Made by a program: the position numbers and the translations under genes. 64,000 nt of DNA, from the NCBI RefSeq assembly GCF_020080835.1, contig NC_058159.1, positions 29,487,525 through 29,551,524 on the forward strand, in the 5' to 3' direction. Below the pieces are notes generated by a model. That model was not told where the DNA came from. It saw nothing but the letters and a program-made list of their open reading frames with translations, and did no database searches. This document shows, piece after piece, positions 47,282-59,999 of the stretch (position 1 is its first letter; every line of letters starts with the position of its first letter). The DNA comes from Cotesia glomerata. Lineage: Eukaryota; Arthropoda; Insecta; Hymenoptera; Braconidae.

Positions 47282-48715
47282 AAAAACAAGGTTTAAATTA
47301 TGGTCAGATATTTATTAAGTGATTTTTTTGGAGTTGAGTTTATAATACTTTAATTTTTTTGGACAATCATATTTTTTTTTTCTAAAGTTAGTCAAAAAAA
47401 AAATTTTAATTATTCTATAGATAAAAATGATGAATTTTTTTTCTAAAATAAATTTTTTTATTTAAAAAAAATATTAATTTTAATTTTTTTTGTGCTAAAA
47501 TAACTATTGGATTGTAAAAAAAAAACAATTACTATTTATTTTTCAATCTTTCACTATAGAAATTTGTCATATTTCTCGGATTTATAAAAAAAAAAAAAAA
47601 AAAAAAAAAAATAGGACAGAACCTTACATTCTGGGTATTATTTATCACAAATAATATTTTACGAATATTTTTTATTGAAAAGATAAATTACAGGGAAGTA
47701 AAAAAGTGATACCGTAAAAATTTAAATTTTCTTTTTGCTCGATTATTAAATATTGTTATTTACAAAGAAATCTGATCGCATCATCTATCTTTTTTATGGA
47801 TGTATTTTTTCGATTTATGGAGATTGAATAAATAAAGAGAAGAAAAAAATATCCGCTTTTATTATATTGAACGGGTGGACATAAATAGAATGAGGCTAAA
47901 TAAAAATTGGACTCCTAAATGACTTAAATAAAAGTTTCGAGCAGGATGTAAAAAATTTCATATAATATATAATATCCTCGGCGTTGTTTAAAGATAAAAG
48001 GACATTGCGGGCGAGTTTGAGAGTCTGCGTCATAGTAATGAACAAGCGACGGGTGTGAAGCACGTGCGCTCGTCTCTGCAGTACATTATGTAGGCTCATC
48101 TTCACTTGTAACGCTAAAACAACTAAAGTTTGAAACAAGCCGGCTATGAGACTGAGACTGGATAAAAATGAAACAAAAATAAATAAAAGAAGGAGATCAA
48201 GAACAAGAGCAAGAACAAGAACAAAAACAAGACAAGTTACTTGGACTAAAGACTTTTTTAAAACCCCAAGATTGGATAACTTGACTGAGACTGAGACTAA
48301 AGATCTTTGGTTATTAAACCAACCAATATGTCGTCTGTCTAACAAACCTTCTACTCAGCTCTTTAATTTATAACCCTAATTTGCATTCTCGCCGTCGCTG
48401 TGTCAAAACAAAAATACACAACTGATGCTTTCTTTTCATGAAAGACTAAATTTTTATACAGTAACCAAGGATGGGAGTTTGTCATCTAAATTTAATTTAA
48501 TTTGAAGCTCTGAAGAATGTTTTGATTTTTTTTCTAGTTTCTGGAGAAGTTTTACTGTACTAAAGTCAGTAATAGGGTTTTAAAAATGCAATTTTTGGAT
48601 ATTTAATTTTTGATTTAATAATTAATTCTATGAAAAATCCATCAATTTAATTTATTTTTAAATAAATTAAATTTTATTTTAATTAATTTACGGAATTTTT
48701 TAATTTTTCAAATAA
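47282..48715. other. Unique AT-rich sequence with an A26 tract
   Basis: Poly-A at 47586-47611 and several shorter A/T runs. A 149-codon minus frame (48345-47896) has a Leu/Val-rich stretch from TTGTTCTTGCTCTTG-type repeats opposite a Lys/Arg-rich frame on the plus strand, so I do not accept it as a gene. Nothing else. Confidence 0.45.
47586..47611. repeat. Poly-A tract
   Basis: Twenty-six consecutive A inside AT-rich unique sequence, with no retroposed sequence recognisable beside it. Confidence 0.9.
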
Positions 48716-49233
48716 TCTATATTATTAAGAGAATAAGCAAACTTTTGTGGCCAGTGTATTTATATGATAAAATGGGTTTTTATGGTTAAATTTGATATCG
48801 TTGGAAAGCTCTTAACCTGAAGTTGTGCCTTTTTAAGGTTTCATGTCATTCTCACCAATAGTCAATTTATGATGATAAGTATTTAAGCTACATTCGAACC
48901 GTGTATCTTGTAAACTATTGATATTTTTAAAGATATAAGCTCATCCTGATGTTACTCTCATCAAGACCTTTCATTTAAGTACCCACATCAATTTTTCATA
49001 TATTTATATATATTATATATATGTATACATGAAAAATATATCAAAATGCATGTGGGTACTCAGATGAAAGCTCTTGATGAGTGTAACATCGGGATGAGCT
49101 TATATCTTTAAAAATGTCAATAATTGAGAAAGTACAGTGCAATTTAACAAAATTCATCATTTAAAAAAGCAAAATTTTAATTTTTTTTAATTCACAAGTC
49201 ACTGCAGTCACATAGTGACTCCAAGGTTGCTAA
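48716..49233 (+). mobile_element. Non-autonomous Helitron, copy 6 (one module)
   Basis: The 5' TCTATATTATTAAGAG follows host A. The 3' hairpin (GCAGTCAC/GTGACTCC, one mismatch) is followed by AAGGTTG and CTAA (49230-49233), a valid CTRR, then host T. One palindromic module lies at about 48915-49125. An ~80-bp segment between GGCTGCATTCGA and ACCGTGTATC is shortened relative to other copies. Confidence 0.85.
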
Positions 49234-50279
49234 TTAATGATTAATAAATTTTATTTAAAGTATTTTTTTTAATTATTACTTAACAAAAACTAAGTAATGC
49301 ATTTTTGAAAATAGATTCGATAAAATTTTTTTTAATATTTAATATTTTGTATAAAAACATTTGATTTTTTTTTTAATTTTTCAAGGTATTCCCTCTTAAA
49401 ATTTTTAAATGTCCATCAATTTAAGTATCATAAAGTTTTAGTACAAAATAATAACCAACGAAACAAAGTCCCAAGTTGAAACTAGTATACAATGTCTTGA
49501 ATCCAAGTTACCTTAAAGACATCCGGAATGAATTTAACGATTAGATTTGACTTGGAGTATTCGTCGTCGAAGTAACAGCAAGGCAACATAATAACAATAA
49601 TAACAGTAACAGAAGTGCACTGTTGGATTGTGTGAACCCAAAGGCATTGGTAAGATTAGATGTGGAACTTAGTAAAGAATAATATCGGAGGAAACCTCGG
49701 GTCTTAAATCACCCTCAGAACTAGACGGCGAAGCAACAGTGACTTGTCGTCGTCCTGGTTGTTCAGATACTGCCTGAAGGAACGAGCCCAGATGAGTTTG
49801 AGTCCTTCGATCTGTACTAGTTGTACATTTATATGAACAGACCAAGAGGAATAGAAGGTGGAGATGGAGATGAAGAAAAGGATTCTTGTGAGGAGTAAGA
49901 AAGATGAATCGAGTGGAATGAATAGAAGGAAGAAGAAGAGCAGAGTACGTGTGCAGCATTCCAAAAGCTCATCTGTTATTTGTCATCCGGCTTCTATTCG
50001 TGTACTCTATGTATGTAGTTGTTATACGTTATACGTTAACTCGATCGACCCTCATCGGACAAACTAACCTAACTGCTTCTTCCGGTAATCGAACCGGCGT
50101 TCCTTGACTTGTAAGTTTATTGACCAACTGTATAGAATGTTCTTGTATTATTTGTATTAGGTATATTATTTATGTCCGCCGAGAGTTGTTTTGTCAATTT
50201 ACATCCACCGCTTCAAAGTAATTAATTATATTATATCAAATATGCAGCGCTGTGTCGGATATATAGATAGAAGAAGATA
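49234..50279. other. Unique sequence, nothing recognised
   Basis: The interval 49.6-50.1 kb is less AT-rich. Overlapping frames of 86 and 96 codons on the minus strand show no domain. Confidence 0.5.
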
Positions 50280-51394
50280 CACTGATAGAAGGATTTAATA
50301 CGGAGTACTAAACTGATTTAGTAACAAAATTTTTATTCATTTATTTGGGAAAAACAAATATTTTGTACACTGATAAAAGGATTTGTTTATATTTAATAAG
50401 CTTTATTAACTGTTAATAAATGATTTTTTAACATCATAGGATTTAATAAATATTTATAAACAGTTAATAAATTATTTATTAAATACAATTTAATAAATGT
50501 TAATAAATATTTATTTAAAATAACAAGCAAAAATAGCAATTTTCTTTTGACACTTTTTATAACCCTATAGCTGGAAGACATGATAATAATTAAGTTCACT
50601 AAATAAATTAACGTTTTTAATATCTAAAAATATAAAAGATAATTATGAGCTGTGATAGAATTTAGTATTTTACAATAAACATTATTATAATGTAATATAA
50701 TTAATGCAAATAATTTATAAAGATGATTTTTGTTTACAAGCAATCTTCATATCACATAACATTACAAGCGAAATAAATTCACTCAACAAAATATTTATTA
50801 ACTGTTAATAAATATTTGTTAACTGTTAATAAAAACTTATTAACTTTTAATAAATGTACTTTCCTCCCAAATAAATATTTATTGAATGTTAAAAAATATT
50901 TATTAAAATTTAATAAATTAATTAATTGTCTTCAAATAAATTAAATTATTAATAGTTAATAAATCCTTCTGATAGAAATCAGTGTACCCATCAATAATAT
51001 TTGTTACAGTTTAATAAATGATTTCTTTATATGAACAAAGCCTTATTACATGGAAATAAATATTTAGTTCCACAAAATAATATTTAGTAACAGGTACTAA
51101 ATATTTCTTAAAATTATTTATTTTGATTATTTTTATTTATTTTAAGTTAAAAAGTTAGGTTATACGCTAAAATTAGCTAAAAAATTAATTTCTTTGATAC
51201 CAATAAACGATTTATTGAGTAGCAATAAATAATTTGTTAAATACTACTAAATATTTATTTGGTGGAAACTAAATGAGCTTTAATAAATGATTTAGTACCT
51301 ATTACTAAATATTTGGTAATGAAAGATTTGTTACTAAATCATTTAGTATCTGTTACTAAATCTTATTAAATAGAACTAAATCCTTCTATCAGTG
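50280..51394. mobile_element. ACTAAATATTTAGT-word foldback MITE, host of a sibling element
   Basis: TA at 50278-50279 and 51395-51396 flank ends CACTGATAGAAGGATTTAAT and AACTAAATCCTTCTATCAGTG-type sequence, inverted over about 18 bp. The interior repeats words such as GTTACTAAATCATTTAGTA and TACTAAATATTTGGTAA. A second complete foldback with nearly the same termini sits inside near the left end. Without it the element is about 500 bp. Confidence 0.8.
50368..50984. mobile_element. TTAATAAATATTTATTAAC-word foldback MITE nested in a sibling
   Basis: TA at 50366-50367 and 50985-50986 flank CACTGATAAAAGGATTTG and its partner AAATCCTTCTGATAGAAATCAGTG-like end; the right end carries a small insertion. 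The interior is dominated by GTTAATAAATATTTATTAAC words on both halves, unlike the ACTAAA words of its host. No frame is supported; a 68-codon frame is a by-product. Confidence 0.8.
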
Positions 51395-51396
51395 TA

Positions 51397-53632
51397 GAGG
51401 AGACTTTTTGGGCACCGGGAATACGGACTAACACAGTTTGCCCTTCATAGTTTTGGAATCACGGATTTCCGGGGCTTGCTTACGGTTATCGATGCTTAAT
51501 ATACTGTTTGTTTGTGTGGGCGTAGGGCACGCGTACCTGGATCTTTATTGATGAGCTGGTACTCCTACCCAATACCACTCGGTTTATTCTCGTGAGCGAT
51601 TGCGTGAGCACGTCAACCGTAATCACCTATTCACGAGTGATCTAAATCGAGAACCATGATATCAAACTACGGAGTACGGGTAAAACACTCCGCTGGGATG
51701 GATTTAGGTTGCTCGGGGTGATAGACGTTTTAAAACTCTGACACTTTGCTATACAGTAATGACTCTGTTACATACTAATTTATTAAGACCGACTGACTCT
51801 TTTATTTTGCATGAATTTTTTAATTGTAGAGTTCATTTTTTGAACTTTTAGAAAAAACAAGTAAGTGACTTTAATATTTTTGACATGAAAATTAAAGTAG
51901 CAAATATTTAATCATTTTTAAAATTTTTTTAAGAAATAAATTAGTGCAAAAAAAATTGACATGTAGAAATTCTAAAAAATAAAAAATGCAATTTTTCAAA
52001 AATAATTTTTTGGAACAAATTTATTTGTTAAAAAGAAACTAAAGAATAATCAAATGACTGCTAGTTTAATGTCATATTTTTGACTCTCTTGAAATTTATG
52101 TAATGTTTTTCGACAGAAATTCAAGTCATTCTCAAATGTTTTCTTTTTTTTAGAATAATTGTATGGAGTAAAAAAATATCCTAATTTATAATTTCATTTT
52201 CTTTGTTTGTGAAAAATTTTATTATGAAATGAGAGTGACTTTAATATTAAAGATCTCCCTGAAATTTGTGTTATATTTATAGACAAAAAAAATTCAAGTC
52301 ATTTTGGTATATTATTTTTAAAAAGAACAATTCATAAAAAATTAGTTTTTACAGATGACTTGAAAATTTTCAAATTAAACAGATGTATAAAGAACTTTTA
52401 TTAAATTTATCATGCTGAAAAATGACAATTAATTTTTATTTTTAATCCACGGAAAATTGGAAATTGAATAAAAAATTTTTTTCTGCTAAAATTTTCAAAC
52501 CAATAAAACTTTTTAAATTTTTAGTAAAGTTCAAAAATATATTACATAATTTCTGAGTGTTATAAAAATTTTAATATTGTGTAACAAAAAAAAAGCTGAA
52601 TATTATTTTCACAATAAATTTTAAAAGGATTTTATGTAACATTAATGAAACATGCTTACGCGAATATAAAATGTATAAGTTACAAAACCTTTTAGCTCGT
52701 CAAAAAATGAAACAATCTTTTCGCTTGGAGGAAAATGAAAATTCGAACTTGACTGAAAGCGGAAAATATGATTAATAATAACAATAGTTGGAGTGTTCAT
52801 TAATTAACAAATTTCCAATTATTTCTCAATAAAGCTCAATAGCAGGCGCAACAATGGGAAAAAGTAAACAAAAAAGCACATTATTCTCGGCGCTGAGTGT
52901 CTATTCATCGAATTGGGCATACTCCTCTGGTTACTTTTGAAACTTTACTCGTTTCGCATCCGTTCCGCACGCTCGCGCCTCCAGCAATCCCATCTGGTTT
53001 TCGTTTAGTTGAATTAAATTCGATTAATTTAACACCGTAGCTTCCATCCAGTTGAGGCAAGAAAAATATATATTCGAAGGGAGCAGTATGCTGCACAGCT
53101 CGAATCGTGGAATACTCCCATCTGACTCCGGGCAAAAACCCTTGCCTCTTTCCTGCGGGGTAGTCTGAGTCTGAATGTGAATGATAAAGCCGCTGCATGC
53201 ATCTACCCTCAGCTTCTTTTCTAGGTGAGACCAGACCTCTAGCTCTGTCTGGATGTAATCTAACTCTTATTCCACATTGTAATATAGAATAAGAATGATA
53301 ACAGTCGAGTCTCTTCTACTCATCCGTTGTAAAAACCGTTTTATTTTACCTTCTGTTTCATCATCTCTCATTCATGTTTTTTCATTTTATATATTATGTA
53401 TCCAACATTACAGCTTTAGTTAAACTTTGCCGCTGGCTAATACTTATGAAAAGTCAAACCAGACAAATATCAGACTTTTATTTTTATAATTTATCACACT
53501 AATTTAACCACGGAGAAAAATAGTAACATTTATCATTACATATTCTCGTTTTTTATAAAATTGTAAATAATATTATTTTTAATAAATTTTAAAACTATTT
53601 TTTTAGTAATAGTTTATTATTACTAAAAGTAA
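51397..53632. other. Unique AT-rich sequence, nothing recognised
   Basis: 51.4-51.75 and 52.88-53.3 kb are less AT-rich. A 97-codon minus frame at 52.9-53.2 kb has no domain. GTGACTTTAATATT occurs twice (51.87 and 52.22 kb) without wider homology. Confidence 0.5.
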
Positions 53633-53943
53633 TCTATATTATTAAGAGAATAGGCAAACTTTTGTGGCCAGTGTATTTATATGATAAAATGGGCTTTTAT
53701 GGTTAAATTTGATATCGTTGGAAAGCTCTTGACCTGAAGTTGTGCCTTTTTAAGGTTTCATGTCATTCTCACCAATAGTCAATTTATGATGATAAGTATT
53801 TAAGCTGCATTCGAAATTGCTCTATCTCTAGATACATAATTAAGAAATGACCGTGTATCTTGTAAACTATTGATATTTTTAAAGATATTAGCTCATCCTG
53901 ATGTTACACTCATCAAGACCTTTCATTTAAGTACCCACATCAA

Positions 53944-53949
<6 letters not shown>

Positions 53950-54007
<58 letters not shown>
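53950..54007. repeat. (TA)n microsatellite in Helitron module loop
   Basis: Third example of an expanded TA run at the module centre. Here the run ends at the boundary of an inserted element. Confidence 0.95.
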
Positions 54008-54013
<6 letters not shown>

Positions 54014-54516
54014 CCAGCGGGTAATAAGGCCTAGTTAAGGGAAATTTTGAAAAAAATCGAAAATATTGCATTTCATTATTGAAATGTGTCATTAAGTTTT
54101 ATATTAATACATTAGCCATAAAATATAATAGAGTAATGGTAATTTTCACCATAAACATACACAAAATTAAATTTTTTCAAAAACCTTGCTAATCGGCCTT
54201 ATTTTATTACGGTAGGGTAATAAGGCCAATAAAAATTAGAACAATCATTTTAAATTATTAAATATAAAATTATAAAAAATGTTTACCATTTACTCAAACC
54301 GTTTTTTAGAAATTCTTTTGCGCTACTTTAGCATATGACAGATGATGAAATATAGAAGACAGAGGGAACGTTGTATCGGGACTATAAACTTGTAGCGACA
54401 TTTCTATGCTAGACGCTTCTACTAGAGAAGCCTTTAGCGGAAGTGGTTATTTTAAATATCATTTCTGTCACTTAGGCCTTATTACCCGACAGGCCTTATT
54501 ACCCGCGGGTACCTTA
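54007..54516. mobile_element. GGTAATAAGGCC-word MITE nested in Helitron copy 7
   Basis: The ends TAAGGTACCAGCGGGTAATA and TATTACCCGCGGGTACCTTA are inverted repeats of about 20 bp with one extra base. The word GGTAATAAGGCC occurs in both ends, again just inside the right end (CGACAGGCCTTATTACCC), and internally near 54200-54225 in both orientations. The target is TA-rich, so the duplication cannot be defined. A 69-codon frame across its right boundary is not real. Confidence 0.75.
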
Positions 54517-54735
54517 TTATATATATGTATATATGAAAAATATATCAAAATGCATGTGGGTATTCAAATAAAAGCTCTTGATGAGTGTAACACCGGGATG
54601 AGCGTATATCTTTAAAAACGTCAATATATAAAAAAGTAGTGCAGTTTAACAAAAGTCATTACTTAATAAAGCAAAATTTTATATATTTACAGTTTACAAG
54701 CCACGGTAGTCACAAAGTGACTGCAAGGTTGCTCG

Positions 54736-56781
54736 AAATGTATTATTATAATATCTTATATTATAATAATAACAAATTTAATTAAAATTCTTTTTTTCGT
54801 TTACTTCGCTTTAGTTTAATAATAAAGCTTATTATTTTTTCATAAATATAAAAAAATTGTTTATTAAATTGAATTAATAATCATTTTTAATTTTTTTCAT
54901 CGCTTACTTAAATTTTTATAAATATCTCCAATAAATAAATTAATAAATGTATTTATAGCCTTACTAATTTTACTATAAATATATAGAAAATAATAATCAT
55001 TGACCCAACAAAATGATCATCTCATCAATACTCATGATTTTAATGACAAAAAAAAATTCATAAATGAATGAATTCAGCGAATGAACCTATCCCGATTTAT
55101 AATGATTCCCTTTGAAATCATTGAATAGCACTCGCAATGATTACTCCCCCCTCCCTCAAAATTCATTGTAATCGTATGCGAGAACTCGTATTTAGCTTAG
55201 TTATATCCCCACGATTTTAACGATTTACCAAATTTATCTGACCCATAAAATCGCGTATTGAAACTCGGCATCGAATAAATTTCGATAAATCTCCGAGTCG
55301 ATTGGAGCGTGAATTTTCACATGTACATCTACATCACCATCTCGACTCTCCATACCCCCATACACCTATATATAAATATAAATGTAAATGTGAAGTGTAG
55401 TTAAGGTTAAAATGGGCGTCGAACAGTTGGCGATAGTGATTCACTTGAATTTTAAATTGTACTGAATTTTCGAGATTTTTCCTCTGTGCTCACCGACCTA
55501 CACACGCCTGTAGTGTATAATACCATACCATACCATACCATACACCATATATCGATCAATTGAATTTTCATGAAGCATTTTCATTCACCAGAGACCCGAG
55601 CGAATAAGCAGCAGAGTAGAGTAGCGTAGAGGGGAAAAGGTTGATCGTTGATCTGCTAAGCTGCAATCTGCAATTGCTCCATAAATCAAGAGAGGTATTT
55701 CTCTCCTGTGTACGTATGATGTCTAGATAACTCATCTGCCGGGACTGGGATATGATATTTATACACATTCGCGTCCACACACTCACGTATGATAGCTAGT
55801 ACACCCATATGTGCAGCATGTCCGTCAAGCTTTCGTCGACAGCGGAGTATAGGGACTGTACTAGACTGGGAGCATGTCCCAAGCATATCAGCTAGTCTCT
55901 GCTCAACTGGCGACTAGTGACTAGTGACTAGCACACACCCTCTTGATACCACCCAGCACATATGACTTTTAGCTTGATGCACGTCAAACCGAACTCCCTG
56001 ACGTATCATCCCCTCATGCTTGGTTTATTCTCTTGTACCAGCTCTTGGATATACGTCGACGATCAGCTTGGGTACTCCCTTTCCCCAAATATACACAATC
56101 GCTCGTTAAGATAAGAGTACTTTCCCTTTATTGCTTGATTGCCGTGCCACCATGTGAGTTCTCTGATTTTGTTTCATTCTCCATCATTTCAGCTCACGTA
56201 CTCTACACCCCACATCCGACACATTTATTTATACAAAAGTATAAATATAAATATAAGGATAAATACATGAACGCGGCTATTCATCAATCTCTAATCTTTC
56301 GCTTTTTCTTTATTACGGAACTACCACCAACAGGCTAAGGGTCGCGAGCTTCAAAAGGCAAATGCTAGTCCTGGGTGTACTACTAGTACCGTGTTATGCG
56401 CTAGACACCATTACAGAGATAAAGATAGCGCAGCTGACGTTTCGTGTGTACCATTGTTTAGTTTTGTTTGAGACCAGAACGCTGGCTGGTGTATGTACTA
56501 TGCTGTATGCTAGTTTACCAGCTCGTTTTATTAAAGTTTATGACCTGCCAACTTGTGTGAGCTTATGAATGTATAAGAGCATCAGAGTGGACAAACAAGC
56601 TGCCCTTACAACAGTTCTACCGTACACGTGAATATCTTGTCACATACACGTTATCGTTTTATTATTTTACGTGATTCTCTTATTTTAGTTTTAGCTATTT
56701 ATTGTCTTTCTTTGGAAAATGGATGTTTTTTAGGTTTTGGTTAGATATTTTGACTGTGAAAGTATTACTTAATTTTATTAT
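54736..56781. other. Unique sequence, less AT-rich at 55.1-56.6 kb, no supported gene
   Basis: Contains a CCATA minisatellite (55521-55545) and an ACTAGTGACTAGTGACTAG run near 55911-55930. Frames of 66-101 codons on both strands have no domain. Confidence 0.45.
55521..55545. repeat. (CCATA)n minisatellite
   Basis: Four to five tandem TACCA pentamers in unique DNA. Confidence 0.9.
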
Positions 56782-57692
56782 TGCACGACTCATGATGCGA
56801 AGCATCAGAGAGTGCTTTACGATCGAAAAATTTTTTTCGCCCTATTTCGGCACCTATTTTTATTATTATAGTCTTGTTAGTTCACGGAATCAAAATATTT
56901 TGCATACTATTGTCAAGATAATTTAATGGAGATTAATTTGACACTTTTCAAAAATTGATTTAGTACAATAGAAACGGAAAAAAATATCTAAATAGTCCCA
57001 AAAATTTTCCTGTCCGTCAGGTATGAAACTCTGAAAACATTTTAACTAGCGAAAAAATGCATTAATTCAGTTAAATTTTTTTTTTTTTTAATTCTTTGAG
57101 AGAATTTTAGGTCACCGAATGCGAATGGCTAAGTAATTCAGTGTCGTTTATGTACAATTAATAAAATAAAACAAAAACCCGGAGACTGTAGAACTATATA
57201 TATTGTGTACTAGGGTGTGCCAAAATGTAACTTCCTTGATGGACCTCTTAAAATTGGAATTTTGAGTTCTGCTTTTAACAGGAGTTGTATTTGGGCATTT
57301 CCTGACATATTTTGAGCGTTAAGGATTTATTTAATTTTTATAGAATTTTTTAACAGGAGTTTTGTTCGACCAAATTTTTAAATTTTGAAATTCCAGCAAA
57401 AATGGCCGAACAAAACTCCTGTTGACAAATTCTATAAAAACCAAATAAATTCTTAACGCTCAAAATATGACAGAAAATGCTCAAACACAACTCCTGTTAA
57501 AAGCAGAACTCAAAATTCCAATTTTAAGAGGTCCATCAAGGAAGTTACATTTTGGCACACCCTATTGTGTACATTAATCCCACTAGAGGCGCTTGGGCAT
57601 TATCGTGCTATTTTAGCTGTTTTATAAATTTTTTTTTCACATTCTTTATTTTATTAATATTTCATAATTAAATGAGCATTATGAGTCGTGCA
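56782..57692. mobile_element. TGCACG(A)CTCATAA-ended repeat, copy 4, with nested MITE
   Basis: The ends TGCACGACTCATGATGCGAA and CATTATGAGTCGTGCA are inverted. The left terminus folds as TGATGC-GAA-GCATCA, the cleanest GCGAAGC hairpin in this family. The right end continues with the family signature CTTTTGGATTTTTC. A TA-flanked MITE (57213-57562) occupies the centre. No transposase frame. Confidence 0.7.
57211..57564. mobile_element. TA-flanked MITE with ~165-bp arms
   Basis: TA at 57211-57212 and 57563-57564 flank a 350-bp element starting GGGTGTGCCAAAATGTAAC and ending with its reverse complement. The arms are about 165 bp each. The outer ~75 bp are identical and the inner part has roughly ten differences. 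TGTTAACAGGAGTTTTG-type text appears twice per arm. TA target and GGG terminus fit a Tc1/mariner-type MITE (inference). Confidence 0.85.
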
Positions 57693-57803
57693 CTTTTGGA
57701 TTTTTCAAAATTTTTTTTTTACTAATAATAAAATCAAAGTTAATTTATTTTAAAATTACTAATCTTGATGCTATTACAATACTCAATTGAATTTCATATA
57801 GTA

Positions 57804-57973
57804 CACAGTAAAAAATTTTGTGTTGAAAATTTTTATGTTAAATATTTAACATTTTTTCGTGTTGATTTAACAGAATAAATGTTAAATTTATGCATAAAAG
57901 TGTTAAATGTTCAACAAAAAAATTTTTAACACTAAGTTTTTTAACGCAATGATACAAAATCTTTACTGATGTG
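57804..57973. mobile_element. GTTAAATTTAAC-word foldback MITE, copy 2, TA target
   Basis: TA at 57802-57803 and 57974-57975 flank CACAGTAAAAAATTTTGTG and CAAAATCTTTACTGATGTG. Inside, ATGTTAAATATTTAACAT and GTTAAATTTAAC-like words match copy 1 at 43.34 kb. Confidence 0.8.
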
Positions 57974-57975
57974 TA

Positions 57976-59997
57976 CAAATGTTAATTTTTTAGGTTTAAA
58001 AAATTTAAAAATTAGTCAAAAATTAATAATTGTAAAAAATATAAAATAAAAACTTTTTTAAAACTTATTAAATCCATTTTATAATTGGCAAGAATGTAAT
58101 TGAGAGCCAATAAAACGCTAAAATTTATCAGCACCGAAAAATATATTGCGATCGAAGGCAATGAATGTTATCGATAAAATAAAATTGAAATTATAAACGT
58201 GAATATTTAAAACGTATCAGTGGGAAGCTGGACCGGCACATTGTTACTGACATAGTTATCGAGTTAAATTCGTTAACCCAATTTTGGAATTCCGTGTCAT
58301 GTTGCTAAATTTATATTTTTTGTCATCTCACAGTACAATCCGATTTTACAGTCGAGTTATTTGATTACCGAATTTTTGACTTTCTATATAATCATCAATA
58401 ATTAAAAAAAAAAATAATACAAAATTAAATACTCTGGGCAGAATGCAGGTCACTTGATGCAGAAATAATTTTTTAATAATGTAATACGCAATCACATATG
58501 TCGAGTTTCTGACCATCAGAGCTTTTACAGATCAATAAATCATTTATATTAGTGACCGCAATTTATACATTGGAGTAAATGGATCATAAAATATTTACGG
58601 GTGTATAAAATATATGAATGTTCCCTACTGGCTCGAGCAAACTTCGGTAGTAATGTGGCAATATAAAAATAATATTACACGCAGCTGATGCCAGCCAGAG
58701 TTTTTGAATTAATCGTAATTATAATCATCAGTTTCAATTTATTAGATCGGATTAATTCAACGTCTGGGCTTCTGGTCACCCGAGTTTTTACATTTCATTC
58801 CATTTAATTTAATGCAATCTTTATTACTGGCATATTAGCGAGGAGATAACAGAAGTGAGACAGTTTTCTCATTAATGTTTGCCGCAGTGTTGTGTTAGGA
58901 TTATTTATCGCTGTGAATACGGGTGTGAACTTCCTGGCGAAAAACATCTGCGTTGTATCTGCGCTTGAAACATGATTCTGATGACAGTTCTCGTTCTTTA
59001 CTAATATGTCACACCCTCTACTCTGCTCTGCTCTGCTCATATCATGGATAGTATACTAAGCAGACGTAGACGAGTGCGACTGGTGTGCTAGCCAAACCCC
59101 AGACTCACTACTGTAGATATTACACGATCATCTGTAACAAACTTTATACTTTTTTGTTCCATTTCTTCGACGACAGAAACATCAGATATTTCCGGCTAAT
59201 ACTCCCAAGTGTAATAAAAATAGATTTTCATTATTGTTGCCCGTATGTTCGCGGGTTATTAATCCAACCTCTGTAAATCCAATAAATCTCTTTTTTAATA
59301 TACATATAATGCTTAGTGTTGAATTAGTTACTCTCGAACTCGAGTAATTTATTTTCTCGCAATGACTAAATTTAAACTTACAATTTTGGGTCGATGCATT
59401 TATATTCAAGTCCTTTTTTAATTTTAACTATTGAAGTTTATGTTATTCTTTAATTAAACGTGACTTTAGTCATCAAATTTTTAAATTAACTCCAGATATT
59501 TTAATTAAAATCACGCTAAAAATATACATATAAATTTTCTTTTTAAATTTGACATGCTGTGACAGTTCTTTAATTAACTTATTTCAGATCTGGATAATTA
59601 AATTTTCGTCTAAATTCATATAAACCAAAAATAATTATTCCTGCTCTAGTTAATTAATGGTATTTAAATAAAATTAAATAGTTAAAAAATAAATAAAATT
59701 GTTTCCTTTTCTTTTAATTATTCCTACAAAAACAAAAATTTTTTTTAAGCGAGAAAATTTTATTTTTAGCTCAAAAATTAATTTTTTCTGTGTAAAAATA
59801 TATTTCTTAAAAATTTATGAAATTTATACAAAAATTAAATATTAAAAATATATTCTTCCCACAAATTTAATATATTTTTACATATTATTCACATATATCA
59901 AGAAATACTTCCTAAAATAAATTTTTTCAAGAATTTATAACCTACATAAAAAACTCAGGACAAAAAATCTATCTAAAAAAAAATAGTATAACAATTG
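57976..59997. other. Unique AT-rich sequence, nothing recognised
   Basis: Only a small CTCTG tandem (about 59018-59037) and short frames under 80 codons. Confidence 0.5.
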
Positions 59998-59999
59998 TA

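Larger units (their letters stand above)
53633..54735 (+). mobile_element. Non-autonomous Helitron, copy 7 (one module), interrupted
   Basis: The 5' TCTATATTATTAAGAG follows host A. The 3' end is CTCG (mutated CTRR) after GACTGCAAGGTTG. Its single palindromic module is split within the TA-rich loop by a 510-bp GGTAATAAGGCC element. The TA run before the insert is about 58 bp. Confidence 0.85.

Noticed and set aside
47896..48373. 149-codon minus frame opposite a Lys/Arg-rich plus frame
   Set aside because: Low-complexity AAGAAC/GTTCTT repeats explain both; no domain.
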